A DNA stretch of 57,263 bases from Alloprevotella sp. (lineage in GTDB: Bacteria; Bacteroidota; Bacteroidia; Bacteroidales; Muribaculaceae), in NCBI GenBank assembly GCA_023663135.1, contig JAMPIE010000015.1:1-57263 (forward strand), read 5' to 3'. Of this stretch, positions 17,149 to 26,129 are shown in pieces. The position numbers were made by a program, and so were the translations under genes. How positions within the stretch are numbered: position 1 is the stretch's first letter; the number at the start of each line of letters is the position of its first letter. The notes below the pieces were generated by a model. The model ran no database searches. It was not told the origin of the DNA and saw only the letters and a list, made by a program, of their open reading frames with translations.

Positions 17149-17177
17149 ACAATAAAGAGGGGGCAACTTGCGTTATA
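17149..17177 (+). promoter_or_regulatory. Putative ECF-type promoter of the T9SS operon (shared element, copy 1)
   Basis: ACAATAAAGAGGGGG, six variable nt, then GCGTTATA, ending 7 nt before the porT ATG. The same 23 defined positions with the same N6 gap occur at 27998-28026. Taking ACAATAA as the -35 region and CGTTA as the -10 gives a 15-nt spacer, normal for ECF sigma promoters. It contains no TAnnTTTG box. Transcription would begin within a few nt of the porT start. Confidence 0.65.
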
Positions 17178-17184
17178 GTCATTG

Positions 17185-17943
17185 ATGACCATTCAACGCC
17201 ACATATCCTCCTCAACCACCCGCAGCAGCAGAAGGCTCCTGAGCCTCCTGCTGCTGCTCACGCTTCTTCCCGCCATAGCCGCCATGGCCCAGCGCCCCAA
17301 CGACAAGCTGCTCAATCGACCCTATGCCGACAATCGCGCCTGGCACCTTGGCTTTGGAGTGGGACTCTCTTCGTTTGACCTCACCTTCACCCACAATGGC
17401 TTCACCACCCCCGAGGGCGAGACATGGTTTTTCGAGCAGCCGGCTTTCTCCCCGGGCTTCGCCGTCAACGCACTGGTTGACTTCCGCTTATCTTCTTACC
17501 TTAATCTACGCCTCTCTCCGGGGATGATCTTTGGCAATCGCGACGTGAAGATGATCGACACCACCCTCGGCGCCGAGGAGCGCCAAAACATCAAGTCGAC
17601 CTTTGTCACCATCCCCATCGACTTGCGCTTCTCATCCATCCGCTGGGGCAACCTAAAGCCCTACATCTCGGCAGGCATCATGGCCGTGGCCGACGTGGCC
17701 AAGAAGCGCGACGACTTCCTCCGCCTCAAGACCTTTGACACATACCTCACTGTGGCCATCGGCTGTGACTTTTATCTCCCCTACTTCAAGCTCAGCCCCG
17801 AGCTTAAATTTGGTTTCGGACTGGCCGACGTGCTTCAACACAAGCGCCCCGACCTGGCCGACAATCCCGCAGCCATGAAGTTTACCGACTCCCTGGCCAA
17901 GGCAGGCTCCTCTCTGGTTACCCTCTCATTTTATTTCGAGTGA
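17185..17943 (+). CDS. porT: Type IX secretion protein PorT
   Basis: A 252-residue PorT-family outer-membrane barrel required for T9SS function. It has a basic, Ser-rich start, a signal peptide (RRLLSLLLLLTLLPAIAAMAQ), then RPYADNRAWHLGFGVGLSSFDL, the family's start of the barrel. Beta-strands continue to a terminal SLVTLSFYFE, including TFVTIPIDLRFSSIRWGNLKPYISAG. The ATG at 17185 is preferred to a TTG one codon upstream. It opens the por operon, 5 nt before porP; in P. gingivalis porT lies apart from porPKLMN, so the arrangement here is more compact. Confidence 0.88.
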   Translation: MTIQRHISSSTTRSSRRLLSLLLLLTLLPAIAAMAQRPNDKLLNRPYADNRAWHLGFGVGLSSFDLTFTHNGFTTPEGETWFFEQPAFSPGFAVNALVDFRLSSYLNLRLSPGMIFGNRDVKMIDTTLGAEERQNIKSTFVTIPIDLRFSSIRWGNLKPYISAGIMAVADVAKKRDDFLRLKTFDTYLTVAIGCDFYLPYFKLSPELKFGFGLADVLQHKRPDLADNPAAMKFTDSLAKAGSSLVTLSFYFE

Positions 17944-17948
17944 CGACA

Positions 17949-19040
17949 ATGATGCCATCCACCTCCCTCCTCAGGCTCGCGGCCGTCATCATTGCCTTGA
18001 CCGCCTCCATCCTCCAGGCCTCAGCCCAATTTGCCGAGCCCCTGATGAGCCAATATTACGAGATGCCCGCCTTCTACAACCCCGGAGCCACCGGCCTGAC
18101 CGACCGCATCAACATCCGTGGAGGCGCGCGACTGCAATGGGTGGGCGTTGAGCATGCCCCGGTATCGTTTGCCGCCGTAGGCGACATGCCCTTCAAGCTC
18201 GGCTCCAAGCGCCTCGGTGTGGGCCTCGCCCTACAGCAAGAGAGCTATGGCCTCTGGCGCAACATGACCCTCGGCGCCATGGCCTCCTACCAGTTTAAGC
18301 TCTTCGGGGGGCGCCTCATCCCCGGATTGCGCATAGGATTGCTCAATCAGAGCTTCCGCGGCTCGGAGGTCTACCTACCCGACGGCGACGACTTCCATCA
18401 GGGCACCGACGACGCCATCCCCACACGCGACGTGGGTGCCAACGCCCTCGACCTCGGCGCCGGAATCTACTTCATCAAGCCCCGCTGGAATGTTGGCATC
18501 AGCCTCCTCCACGCCAATGCCCCAACCGTCACCTTCGAGGCCGAAGGCACCGGCACCGGAGGCACCCTCTCCCCCTCGCGCGACGGCGGCGACAATGGCA
18601 GCGGCTCCGAGCCCTCCACGCCAGTCCCCGGCGAAGGCTCTTCCGATGGCCAAGAGGTTAAAAAATATGAATTTCCGGTGGCTCGCACTCTTTATTTCAC
18701 TGCCGGTGGCAATATTCCGATAAAAGATACGTTATTTGAAGTGATGCCCTCTGTGATGGCCGCCTATGACCTCTCCTCTGAATGGACAGCCATAGCCACC
18801 GCCCGTCTGCGCTACAACAAGATGTTTACAGCCGGACTGAGCTACCGCTACCGCGACGGCGTCGCCCTCCATCTCGCCCTCGAGATTAAAAACTTCTACA
18901 TAGGCTACACCTATGAATATCCCCTCTCCGACATAAGCAAGGCCTCCTCAGGGAGCCATGAAATCCTCGCCGGATATGCCTTCAAGCTCAATCTCGGCGA
19001 CAAAAACCGCAACAGACAGAAGAGCATCCGCCTCCTCTGA
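17949..19040 (+). CDS. porP: Type IX secretion protein PorP/SprF family
   Basis: A 363-residue outer-membrane beta-barrel of the PorP/SprF family, which bridges the T9SS trans-envelope complex. After the signal peptide, AQFAEPLMSQYYEMPAFYNPGATG is the diagnostic PorP motif. Barrel strands follow (GARLQWVGVEHAPVSFAAVGD, IPGLRIGLLNQSFRG). Between about residues 195 and 235 there is a low-complexity Gly/Ser/Pro/Asp insertion that looks like an extended surface loop. The C-terminus returns to barrel strands (LHLALEIKNFYIGYTYEYPL). A GTG at 17940 overlapping porT is a possible alternative start. Confidence 0.93.
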   Translation: MMPSTSLLRLAAVIIALTASILQASAQFAEPLMSQYYEMPAFYNPGATGLTDRINIRGGARLQWVGVEHAPVSFAAVGDMPFKLGSKRLGVGLALQQESYGLWRNMTLGAMASYQFKLFGGRLIPGLRIGLLNQSFRGSEVYLPDGDDFHQGTDDAIPTRDVGANALDLGAGIYFIKPRWNVGISLLHANAPTVTFEAEGTGTGGTLSPSRDGGDNGSGSEPSTPVPGEGSSDGQEVKKYEFPVARTLYFTAGGNIPIKDTLFEVMPSVMAAYDLSSEWTAIATARLRYNKMFTAGLSYRYRDGVALHLALEIKNFYIGYTYEYPLSDISKASSGSHEILAGYAFKLNLGDKNRNRQKSIRLL

Positions 19041-19091
19041 CATTCCCTCCTCCTCTCCTCCTCTAACACCTAAATCACTTTCTTGCCCCAT

Positions 19092-20549
19092 ATGAAATAT
19101 CACCTCTCTTTTACCCTCCTCCCACTCGCCGCCGCAGCTTGCCTGACGGCTGCCATGGCCTCTTGCGCCGCCGGTAACGGTTCGTCGGGCGGTGAGGTGA
19201 CCGGCGTGGCCGCTTCCTCCTGGACCGAACCAACCCCCTACGGTATGGTGCTCGTCGACAGAGGGTCTATCAAGGCAGGCCCCCAGGAAGCCGACTCGTT
19301 ATGGGGGCTCCTCCCCGACTCTCGCGGCATCTCGGTCGATGCTTTCTGGATGGATGAGACCGAGATAACCAACTCTAAATACAAGCAATTTGTGTTCTGG
19401 GTCCGCGACTCTATCATCCGCGAGCGCCTGGCCGACCCCGCCTATGGCGGCAACGAAGAGTTTAAGATTGAGGAAGACCGCGAGGGCAATCCCATCACCC
19501 CCCACCTCAACTGGAACAAGTCGATACCCTGGCGCAACCCCAACGAGGATGAGCAGAGAGCCATTGAGAGTCTCTATCGCACCAACCCCATCACCGGCGC
19601 CCGCGAGCTCGACCCCTCTCAGCTCAACTACCGCTACGAGGTGTTTAACCACACCGAAGCTGCCCGTCGCCGAAACCGCCTCGACCCCACCCGCCGAGAG
19701 TATAACACCGACAAGCCCATCCCCACCGAGCTCCCCGTCATCACCAAAGACACCGCATATATCGACGACGAAGGGCAGATACGCCGCGAGACCATCTCGC
19801 GTGCCCTCACCGGCGACTATGACTTCCTCAACACATACATAGTCAACATCTATCCCGACACCACCGCCTGGATCAACGACTTTGAAAACGCCTACAACGA
19901 GCCCTACGTGAGGATGTATTTCTCCCACGGCGGATACAACGAATATCCCGTGGTGGGCGTGAGCTGGGAGCAGGCCAATGCCTTTGCCAACTGGCGCACC
20001 GACTATCTCAAGCGCTCAATTGGCCGAGAAGGAGCTTTCATCGAGCCCTTCCGACTGCCCACCGAGGCCGAATGGGAATATGCAGCCCGCGCCGGTGTCT
20101 CCGGCAATAAATATCCCTGGGAAGGCGACCTGCCTCTGACTGAAGAGCAAGGGTGCTTCTATGCCAACTTCAAGCCCCAGGAGGGCAACTTTGTCCAAGA
20201 CGGCCACCTCATCACATCGCGCGTGGGCACTTATGCCCCCAACGACTTTGGACTCTACGACATGGCCGGCAACGTGAGCGAATGGACCTCCACCGCCTTC
20301 ACCGAGAGCGTGTCCAAGCTCATGAGCGACCTCAACCCCGAATATCGCTACGACGCTGCCATCGAAGACCCCTACAAGATGAAGCGCAAGATTGTCCGCG
20401 GCGGCTCGTGGAAAGATGTGGCCCACAACGTCCGCTCCGACCTCCGAATGTGGGAATATCAAAACGAGCAACGCTCTTATATCGGCTTCCGTTGCGTCCG
20501 CACTCAGATTGGCTTTGCCAAGGGCAACGGCAAAAAGAAAGGCAAGTGA
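19092..20549 (+). CDS. porK: Gliding/T9SS lipoprotein GldK/PorK
   Basis: A 485-residue outer-membrane lipoprotein that forms the periplasmic PorK-PorN ring of the T9SS. The signal peptide ends in a lipobox-like AAMASC, giving a lipidated Cys at about residue 26. The body is a formylglycine-generating-enzyme (SUMF1) fold: YGMVLVDRGSIKAG, VDAFWMDETEITNSKYKQFV, YPVVGVSWEQANAFANWR, FRLPTEAEWEYAARAG, DMAGNVSEWTS and VRGGSWKD. The catalytic Cys residues of true sulfatase activators are not expected to matter here. ATG at 19092 is used; an upstream TTG would add three residues. Confidence 0.96.
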   Translation: MKYHLSFTLLPLAAAACLTAAMASCAAGNGSSGGEVTGVAASSWTEPTPYGMVLVDRGSIKAGPQEADSLWGLLPDSRGISVDAFWMDETEITNSKYKQFVFWVRDSIIRERLADPAYGGNEEFKIEEDREGNPITPHLNWNKSIPWRNPNEDEQRAIESLYRTNPITGARELDPSQLNYRYEVFNHTEAARRRNRLDPTRREYNTDKPIPTELPVITKDTAYIDDEGQIRRETISRALTGDYDFLNTYIVNIYPDTTAWINDFENAYNEPYVRMYFSHGGYNEYPVVGVSWEQANAFANWRTDYLKRSIGREGAFIEPFRLPTEAEWEYAARAGVSGNKYPWEGDLPLTEEQGCFYANFKPQEGNFVQDGHLITSRVGTYAPNDFGLYDMAGNVSEWTSTAFTESVSKLMSDLNPEYRYDAAIEDPYKMKRKIVRGGSWKDVAHNVRSDLRMWEYQNEQRSYIGFRCVRTQIGFAKGNGKKKGK

Positions 20550-20591
20550 TCATATCCTCCCCTGTCTCATCCCTTCACCATCTTCTTGACA

Positions 20592-21584
20592 ATGAAAAAA
20601 TTTCGCAAATATAAAAACATCGTAGAGAAATTCCTCTCGGGCGAGAACGGGCAGCGCTTCTTCAACTTTGCCTATTCCATCGGCGCCGCCATCGTCATAT
20701 GGGGTGCCCTCTTCAAGATACTCCACCTTCCCGGAGGAAACACTCTCCTCTGCATCGGCATGGGCACTGAGGTGCTGATGTTTATCCTTACAGCCTTTGA
20801 CCGACCCTCGCGCGACTATCACTGGGAAGAGGTGTTTCCGGTCCTTGACACTCGCAATGCCGAAGACCGGCCCGATTTTGCCACCGGCGATGCCTCCCAT
20901 GGCGGCGGTGGCGCCATCGTGGGCGGAGGCACCATCGTGATCAACGGCAGCACTCCGGCCATGGCTCCGGGCGCCGCTGCCGCCGACATCAACATCCAGG
21001 GCGCTCCCGCTGCAGCCTCCGCTCCTGCTGTCCCCGCCTCCCATATCCCCGCTCCGGTGCTCACCGGCGACCCCTCTGTCGACGTGGCCGCCGTTACCGA
21101 AAACTATGTGGAGCGCATGAGTGCCATCGCCGACCAGATGGCCCACCTTCAGGAGTCGACCGAGGCCCTCAACGCTGCCTCCGACACCCTCCTCCAGGCC
21201 TATCGCGCCATCACCGAAAACTCCGACTCTGTCGGCGCTTCATCCACCGGATATGTGGAGCAGATGCAAGCCCTTAACCGCAACATTCAGGGGCTCAACA
21301 CTATCTATGAGATTCAGCTCAAGAGCGTAAGCTCGCAGCTTGATGCCATAGACCGCGTCAACCGCGGCATCAAAGATATTCGCGACATGTATGAACGCTC
21401 GGCCAATCAGAGCAGCCGCTATGCCGAGGAGACCGAGAAGATGGCCCTCCACATGCAGCACCTCAACCACCTATATGAGCGCATGATACAGGCCATGACC
21501 GTCAATATGTATAATCCCGTGGCCCCGGCTCCAGCGCCTGCCCCGGCACCGGCGCCCGAGACCGCTGCCGAGCCCGCCGTCTAA
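20592..21584 (+). CDS. porL: T9SS motor protein GldL/PorL
   Basis: A 330-residue inner-membrane protein that with PorM forms the proton-driven T9SS motor. Two transmembrane helices lie at about residues 24-43 (FNFAYSIGAAIVIWGALFKI) and 50-70 (NTLLCIGMGTEVLMFILTAFD). The first is followed by a conserved H and the second contains the buried Glu of the motor (GTEVLMF). The cytoplasmic part has a Gly/Ala/Pro-rich stretch (about 95-155), a coiled-coil region (about 165-300), and ends in an Ala-Pro repeat. The last two features are longer than in minimal homologues. Confidence 0.95.
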   Translation: MKKFRKYKNIVEKFLSGENGQRFFNFAYSIGAAIVIWGALFKILHLPGGNTLLCIGMGTEVLMFILTAFDRPSRDYHWEEVFPVLDTRNAEDRPDFATGDASHGGGGAIVGGGTIVINGSTPAMAPGAAAADINIQGAPAAASAPAVPASHIPAPVLTGDPSVDVAAVTENYVERMSAIADQMAHLQESTEALNAASDTLLQAYRAITENSDSVGASSTGYVEQMQALNRNIQGLNTIYEIQLKSVSSQLDAIDRVNRGIKDIRDMYERSANQSSRYAEETEKMALHMQHLNHLYERMIQAMTVNMYNPVAPAPAPAPAPAPETAAEPAV

Positions 21585-21622
21585 ACAGACCTTAAAGTCC
21601 ATAATCCCCTAACTTCCTCAAA

Positions 21623-23182
21623 ATGGCCCAATCATCAGGCAAGCTGTCTCCTCGTCAGAAGATGATCAATCTGATGTATATCGTCCTCACGGCGATGCTT
21701 GCCCTCAATGTCTCAAGCGATGTGCTCAACGGCTTCACGCAGGTTGAGGACGGCCTCTCGCGCACTAATGCCACCGTGGCCCAGCGCAACGAGGCTATCC
21801 TTGGCCGGCTCAGAGCCTTTGCCGAGCAAAACCCCGACAAGGGCGCTCCTTGGCTTCAGAAGGCGCTTGAGGTCACTTCTCATACCGACTCCATGATAGC
21901 CTCCGTTGACCGCCTCAAGATGGCTATCGTCTCAGCTGCCGACGGCAAGGATGCCGACGTGGCCAACATACGCAACCGCGACGACCTCGAGAGCGCCTCG
22001 GTGGTGATGCTCAATCCCGCCACCAAGCGCGGCGAGGCCCTCCGGCTTGAGGTCGACTCCTACCGAGCCTTCATCTCCTCTTTCATGACCGACTCCACCA
22101 AGCGCCACGCTGTGGAGACCGCCCTCTCTACAGGCCGCATCTACGATGCCAATTCAGGCCTCCACCGACAGTGGGAGGATGCCAAATTTGAGAACCAGCC
22201 TGTGGTGGCCGCCGTCACTCTCCTCACCAAGCTCCAGAACGACATCCGCTTTGCCGAGGGCGAGGCGCTCAACACTCTCCTCAATAATGTCGACGCCGGC
22301 GACGTCCGCGTCAACGAGCTTAACGCCTTCGTCATCCCACAGAGCCGCTTTGTCATGAGGGGCGAGAAATACTTGGCCAACATCGTCCTGGCCGCCGTAG
22401 ACACAACCGCCCGGCCCGTGATTACCATCGGCGGCAAGGAGCTCCCCGCCTCGGCCAATGGTCTATATGAGTTTGTGGCCTCCTCAACCGGCTCCTTCGA
22501 CTATTCCGGCTCCCTCGACGTGACCCACGGCGACGGCACCGTCACCTCCCACCCCTTCACCTCCTCCTACGTAGTGATGGAGCCCTCAGCCACCGTCAGC
22601 GCCACTATGATGAATGTCCTCTATGCCGGCATCGACAATCCGATAAGCATCTCTGTGCCGGGCGTTCCCTCGGCCAATGTCACTGCATCCATGAGCAACG
22701 GCTCGCTCACCCGCAGCGGCGACTCATGGGTGGCCAAGCCCTCTAAGGTGGGCGAGGATGCAGTAGTGACCGTCTCGGCAGCCATGACCGGTGGCGCGCT
22801 ACAAAATGTGGCCTCTACCACCTTCCGCGTGCGCCGTCTCCCCGACCCCACCGCTTACATTGCCATAGGCAGCGACCGCTTCAAAGGCGGGCGCATGCTA
22901 CCCAAGGCTCAACTGCTCCAGGCCAAGGGACTCGGTGCGGCCATCGACGATGGCATGCTCGACATTGACTTCCGCGTAGTAAGCTTCGAGACGGTCTTCT
23001 ACGACTCTATGGACAACGTGATGCCCGAGCTCTCCGACGGCTCCAACTTCTCCCAACGACAGATCAGCCAGTTCCGCCGCCTCTCGCGCGGAAAGCGCTT
23101 CTTTATATCAAAGATCAAGGCCGTGGGCCCCGACGGCACCGAACGCACCCTCCCCGCTGCCCTCGAGGTGATCGTCGGCTAA
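21623..23182 (+). CDS. porM: T9SS motor protein GldM/PorM
   Basis: A 519-residue protein with one N-terminal transmembrane helix (about residues 14-34, KMINLMYIVLTAMLALNVS) and a long periplasmic part of beta-rich domains. These transmit energy from the PorL motor to the PorK/PorN ring. The opening (SPRQKMINLMYIVLTAML) is the family signature. The helix carries no acidic residue, as expected, because the charged motor residue is in PorL. Length matches P. gingivalis PorM. Its start is 39 nt after porL. Confidence 0.97.
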   Translation: MAQSSGKLSPRQKMINLMYIVLTAMLALNVSSDVLNGFTQVEDGLSRTNATVAQRNEAILGRLRAFAEQNPDKGAPWLQKALEVTSHTDSMIASVDRLKMAIVSAADGKDADVANIRNRDDLESASVVMLNPATKRGEALRLEVDSYRAFISSFMTDSTKRHAVETALSTGRIYDANSGLHRQWEDAKFENQPVVAAVTLLTKLQNDIRFAEGEALNTLLNNVDAGDVRVNELNAFVIPQSRFVMRGEKYLANIVLAAVDTTARPVITIGGKELPASANGLYEFVASSTGSFDYSGSLDVTHGDGTVTSHPFTSSYVVMEPSATVSATMMNVLYAGIDNPISISVPGVPSANVTASMSNGSLTRSGDSWVAKPSKVGEDAVVTVSAAMTGGALQNVASTTFRVRRLPDPTAYIAIGSDRFKGGRMLPKAQLLQAKGLGAAIDDGMLDIDFRVVSFETVFYDSMDNVMPELSDGSNFSQRQISQFRRLSRGKRFFISKIKAVGPDGTERTLPAALEVIVG

Positions 23183-23232
23183 AACTCTCCCTCTCCTCAT
23201 AAAAACCCTCAATCTCAACTCCCTTCACAGCA

Positions 23233-24387
23233 ATGAAAAGGCTCAGCATAGCATTAGCATCCACCCTCCTTGCCCTCCTCCCCTTAGCTTCCTCGGCAGG
23301 GGCTCAGGACGATGTCACCACCACCGGGCGCCAGTCGTCGAGCTCCATCGTCAAGCGTCGCGCCGACAAAGCCGGCGACAAGGCCGCCTCGGCCTCCTCA
23401 CGGGTCACCGAGAGAATGCAGCAACGCTTCGATGCCACCCCCGACGTTGGCGACGCCGACAAGGCCTGGATGAGGGTGATCTATCGCCAGCTCGACCTCG
23501 ACAAGGCCCCAAACACTCCCCTCTACTACCCCACCGACATCATCGACGGCGAGGAAAACCTCTTCCGCATCATCATGCGCCTGCTGATGGACAATCAAAT
23601 CAAGGCTTATGAATATCTCGATGGCCGCGAGATCTTCGACGACAAATATCGTCTCTCAGTCCGCGACATGCTCGACCGCTGCTACATTGCCTACTCCGAA
23701 GCCAAAGGGAGCACGGAGAAAAATCCTCGCTTCGTGGCCGACGAGGCCGACATCCCCGCCGCCGAGGTGCTCCGCTATTACATCATAGAGCAATGGGAGT
23801 TTGACCGCCGACAAAACCGACTCCAAAACAACATCCTGGCCATTTGTCCCGTCCTTATGCGCACGGGCGAATACACCTCTGAGCCTGAGCCGATGCCCCT
23901 CTTCTGGGTCAAGTATGCCGACCTCCGTCCCTATCTCATGACCCGCTCTGTATTCCTCTCCGACGACAACAACCTCCCCACCGGCACCTACGACGACTTC
24001 TTCAACTTAGGCCTCTACGAGGGCGACATCTACAAGACGCGCAATCTGCGCAATCTCTCTATGGCTCAGATGTATCCCGACCCTGAGGATCGTCGCCGGG
24101 CACAAGACTCCATCCAAGCCGCCATCGACAGCTTTGACAATAAGCTGTGGGTGCCCTCGCTCGACCAGCTTGCCAAGGCCCGCGCTGACAAGGAGGAGAA
24201 GGAGGCCGCTGCCGCCGACTCCACTGCCACGGCTTCAAGCGATACCCCCAAGACTCGCTCCCGCTCCCGCTCGGCCAAGGCTGCCACCAAGAAGAGCAAG
24301 CCCAAGGCCCGCGCCAAGAAAGAGCCCAAGGCCAAGCCCCAAGGCTCGTCGTCGGCCGCCCGCTCGGTCAGAAACCGCAAAAAATAA
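23233..24387 (+). CDS. porN: T9SS periplasmic protein GldN/PorN with long basic tail
   Basis: A 384-residue periplasmic partner of PorK. The signal peptide (about residues 1-24) precedes a variable region, then the GldN core from about residue 72: WMRVIYRQLDLDKAPNTPLYYP, NLFRIIMRLLMDNQIKAYEYLDG, and EQWEFDRRQNRLQNNILAICPV. The last about 60 residues are extremely rich in Lys, Arg, Ala and Ser (TRSRSRSAKAATKKSKPKAR), a tail I do not associate with the P. gingivalis protein. It is the last por gene; the downstream gap of 57 nt contains no terminator. Confidence 0.93.
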   Translation: MKRLSIALASTLLALLPLASSAGAQDDVTTTGRQSSSSIVKRRADKAGDKAASASSRVTERMQQRFDATPDVGDADKAWMRVIYRQLDLDKAPNTPLYYPTDIIDGEENLFRIIMRLLMDNQIKAYEYLDGREIFDDKYRLSVRDMLDRCYIAYSEAKGSTEKNPRFVADEADIPAAEVLRYYIIEQWEFDRRQNRLQNNILAICPVLMRTGEYTSEPEPMPLFWVKYADLRPYLMTRSVFLSDDNNLPTGTYDDFFNLGLYEGDIYKTRNLRNLSMAQMYPDPEDRRRAQDSIQAAIDSFDNKLWVPSLDQLAKARADKEEKEAAAADSTATASSDTPKTRSRSRSAKAATKKSKPKARAKKEPKAKPQGSSSAARSVRNRKK

Positions 24388-24444
24388 ATTGCTGTCCCGA
24401 CATATTGTCAAAAACCTTTTCACTCCCTGCGACGTTAAGCAGAT

Positions 24445-24966
24445 ATGCCTACACCAGCCGACATCAATCCCGCCACCAGCTTCTCGCTCCGTGTGGCACG
24501 CATCGACGAGCTCCCCTCGCTCTCCGACTTCCACCGCTGGAGCATCATCCGCTTCAAAGGTGAGCCCGTTGGGGTCAACCTCTCCACACGTTATATCATC
24601 GATCCCTCGACGCCCGATATGCTCCGTCTGCGCCTCGTGGCCCACTACCACACAGTCCGCAGCCAGATTATCCGTCCGCTCATCGACTATGCTATTGAGG
24701 TGGTCTTTGAGGTTGACAATCTTCAGTCAATGGCCTCGGAAAAGGATGGCGAGTTGCTACTGGCCACCGGCCTGCTGTCGCTCACTCTGAGTGTGGGCAT
24801 AGGCGCTCTCAGGGGCATGATTGCCCTCGGTGTCCGCAACACTTTCCTGGCTCATTACCCCCTCCCGGTGTTTCGCATCGCCGACCTCATCACGAAGATT
24901 GCGGGCCCTGACGGCGACATGGCGGGCACAGGCCGCTTAGCCACTATTCGCCTGGCCGACATCTAA
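24445..24966 (+). CDS. SecB-like protein following the T9SS operon
   Basis: A 173-residue cytoplasmic-looking protein without signal peptide. The middle is a run of long beta-strands (MLRLRLVAHYHTVRSQII, IDYAIEVVFEVDNL). Then come a helix and the segment IGALRGMIALGVRNTFLAHYPLPVFRIADL, which resembles the C-terminal helix and PLP-type loop of export chaperone SecB (where the motif is ...RGxxxxxxxxTPxxxFPLP...). I call it SecB-like by this pattern only. It is 57 nt after porN on the same strand and may be co-transcribed. A role in keeping Sec-dependent T9SS clients unfolded is speculative. Its last four nt overlap the stop of the convergent regulator gene. Confidence 0.5.
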   Translation: MPTPADINPATSFSLRVARIDELPSLSDFHRWSIIRFKGEPVGVNLSTRYIIDPSTPDMLRLRLVAHYHTVRSQIIRPLIDYAIEVVFEVDNLQSMASEKDGELLLATGLLSLTLSVGIGALRGMIALGVRNTFLAHYPLPVFRIADLITKIAGPDGDMAGTGRLATIRLADI

Positions 24967-25337
24967 CCTTCCCCTCGCAGCAGCGGCTCAAGATGACCGG
25001 CAAGGTCGGCCATCGTCACGCCTAAGGCGTTCATCGACGAGGCAAGCCCCGGCAACGTAGTCTCATAGAACTCACGGCGCCTCAGCGCCCCCACCCTCTC
25101 GCGCGCATCGTCGGCCAAGAAATAGCCCATCCCGCGCCGGGAGATGATTATCCCTTCGTCGGCCAGGATGTCAAATGCTTTAAGGACGGTGTGGGTGTTC
25201 ACCCCAAGCTCCACCGAGAGCTCCCTGACCGACGGGATGCGTCGGTCAGGGAGCCATTCATCGGTCAAGATGCGGTTCATGGCGTCGTCGACAATCCTCA
25301 GATAGATTGGTCGCCCGGTCTGTTGGTTTATATCCAT
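24963..25337 (-). CDS. GntR-family (YtrA-type) transcriptional regulator
   Basis: A 124-residue short GntR repressor. The winged helix occupies residues 8-75 (RPIYLRIVDDAMNRIL, RIPSVRELSVELGVNTHTVLKAFDILADEGIIISRRGMGYFL). The C-terminal part is only about 45 residues, as in the YtrA subfamily that governs ABC transporter operons by autoregulation. It is the last gene of the minus-strand operon TraB/GumN-ATPase-permease-GntR, 10 nt after the permease, which supports a local regulatory role. The effector is unknown. Confidence 0.9.
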   Translation of the reverse strand: MDINQQTGRPIYLRIVDDAMNRILTDEWLPDRRIPSVRELSVELGVNTHTVLKAFDILADEGIIISRRGMGYFLADDARERVGALRRREFYETTLPGLASSMNALGVTMADLAGHLEPLLRGEG

Positions 25338-25347
25338 TATCGGTGGT

Positions 25348-26118
25348 TTATGCCTTGAGAGTGGCTATCTTACGGTAGGTCAGGCAGACAAAGAGGATGC
25401 TCACGCCAAGGGCCACGGCAACATAGGCCCACATAAACGGCATCATGCCTGAGAAGATATTCTCTATAAGATCTTCCGTGTCGGGCATCCTACCATCAAG
25501 GCCGGCCTTATATCCCTCCTTGATGGCCATCACCACTACATACAGTCCGCCCACTATCCCCTGAATGAAGATCGTGACGAGAGCCAGTGCTATAGCCTGC
25601 CAACGGTGACCGGGCGATGAAATGATGCTATATAGACACACCATAGCCGGCAGGGCCGACGACAGGTAGGAAAGGATATAAAACACCGGGCTCACCCCGC
25701 TCATATACTGATATGTATAACTCATACTCCCGGCCAGGCCACCTGCACTCATCATCATACTCGTTGTCGTAATCTGAGGGAGGTAGTATGTCACGATACC
25801 CACCACCCCAACCGGGATCAGCAGAGCTACGAGCTTCTCTCCGACTGTGGCCGGAAGAAGCACAAACTGACGCGGCGAGATTGCCCCGTAGATAAACACG
25901 GGACTGACATAGAATGCGATGGCCGGTATCATTATCACCACACCCACCAGTGATGCTCCGAGGATGAAGCGACTGCAAGCCAACACTATGATTGTAGACA
26001 TGAGGCCTATAATAAGCGAGACAAGCAAGAGGGTGCGCATTCGTGGCAACATGAGCTTCATTATGGCCACTACGCGGCTCCACGTAAACTTATCGGGAGC
26101 TATAGCAGGTGAAATCAT
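25348..26118 (-). CDS. ABC-2-like membrane permease subunit
   Basis: A 256-residue integral membrane protein with about six hydrophobic segments (for example TLLLVSLIIGLMSTIIVLAC, VGVVIMIPAIAFYVSPVF, KLVALLIPVGVVGIVTYYL). It carries no enzymatic motif. Its position 11 nt after an ABC ATPase and before a YtrA-type regulator indicates the membrane partner of that ATPase. The transported substrate is unknown; YtrA-linked systems often respond to cell-envelope stress. Confidence 0.75.
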   Translation of the reverse strand: MISPAIAPDKFTWSRVVAIMKLMLPRMRTLLLVSLIIGLMSTIIVLACSRFILGASLVGVVIMIPAIAFYVSPVFIYGAISPRQFVLLPATVGEKLVALLIPVGVVGIVTYYLPQITTTSMMMSAGGLAGSMSYTYQYMSGVSPVFYILSYLSSALPAMVCLYSIISSPGHRWQAIALALVTIFIQGIVGGLYVVVMAIKEGYKAGLDGRMPDTEDLIENIFSGMMPFMWAYVAVALGVSILFVCLTYRKIATLKA

Positions 26119-26129
26119 ATCTAAAATGT

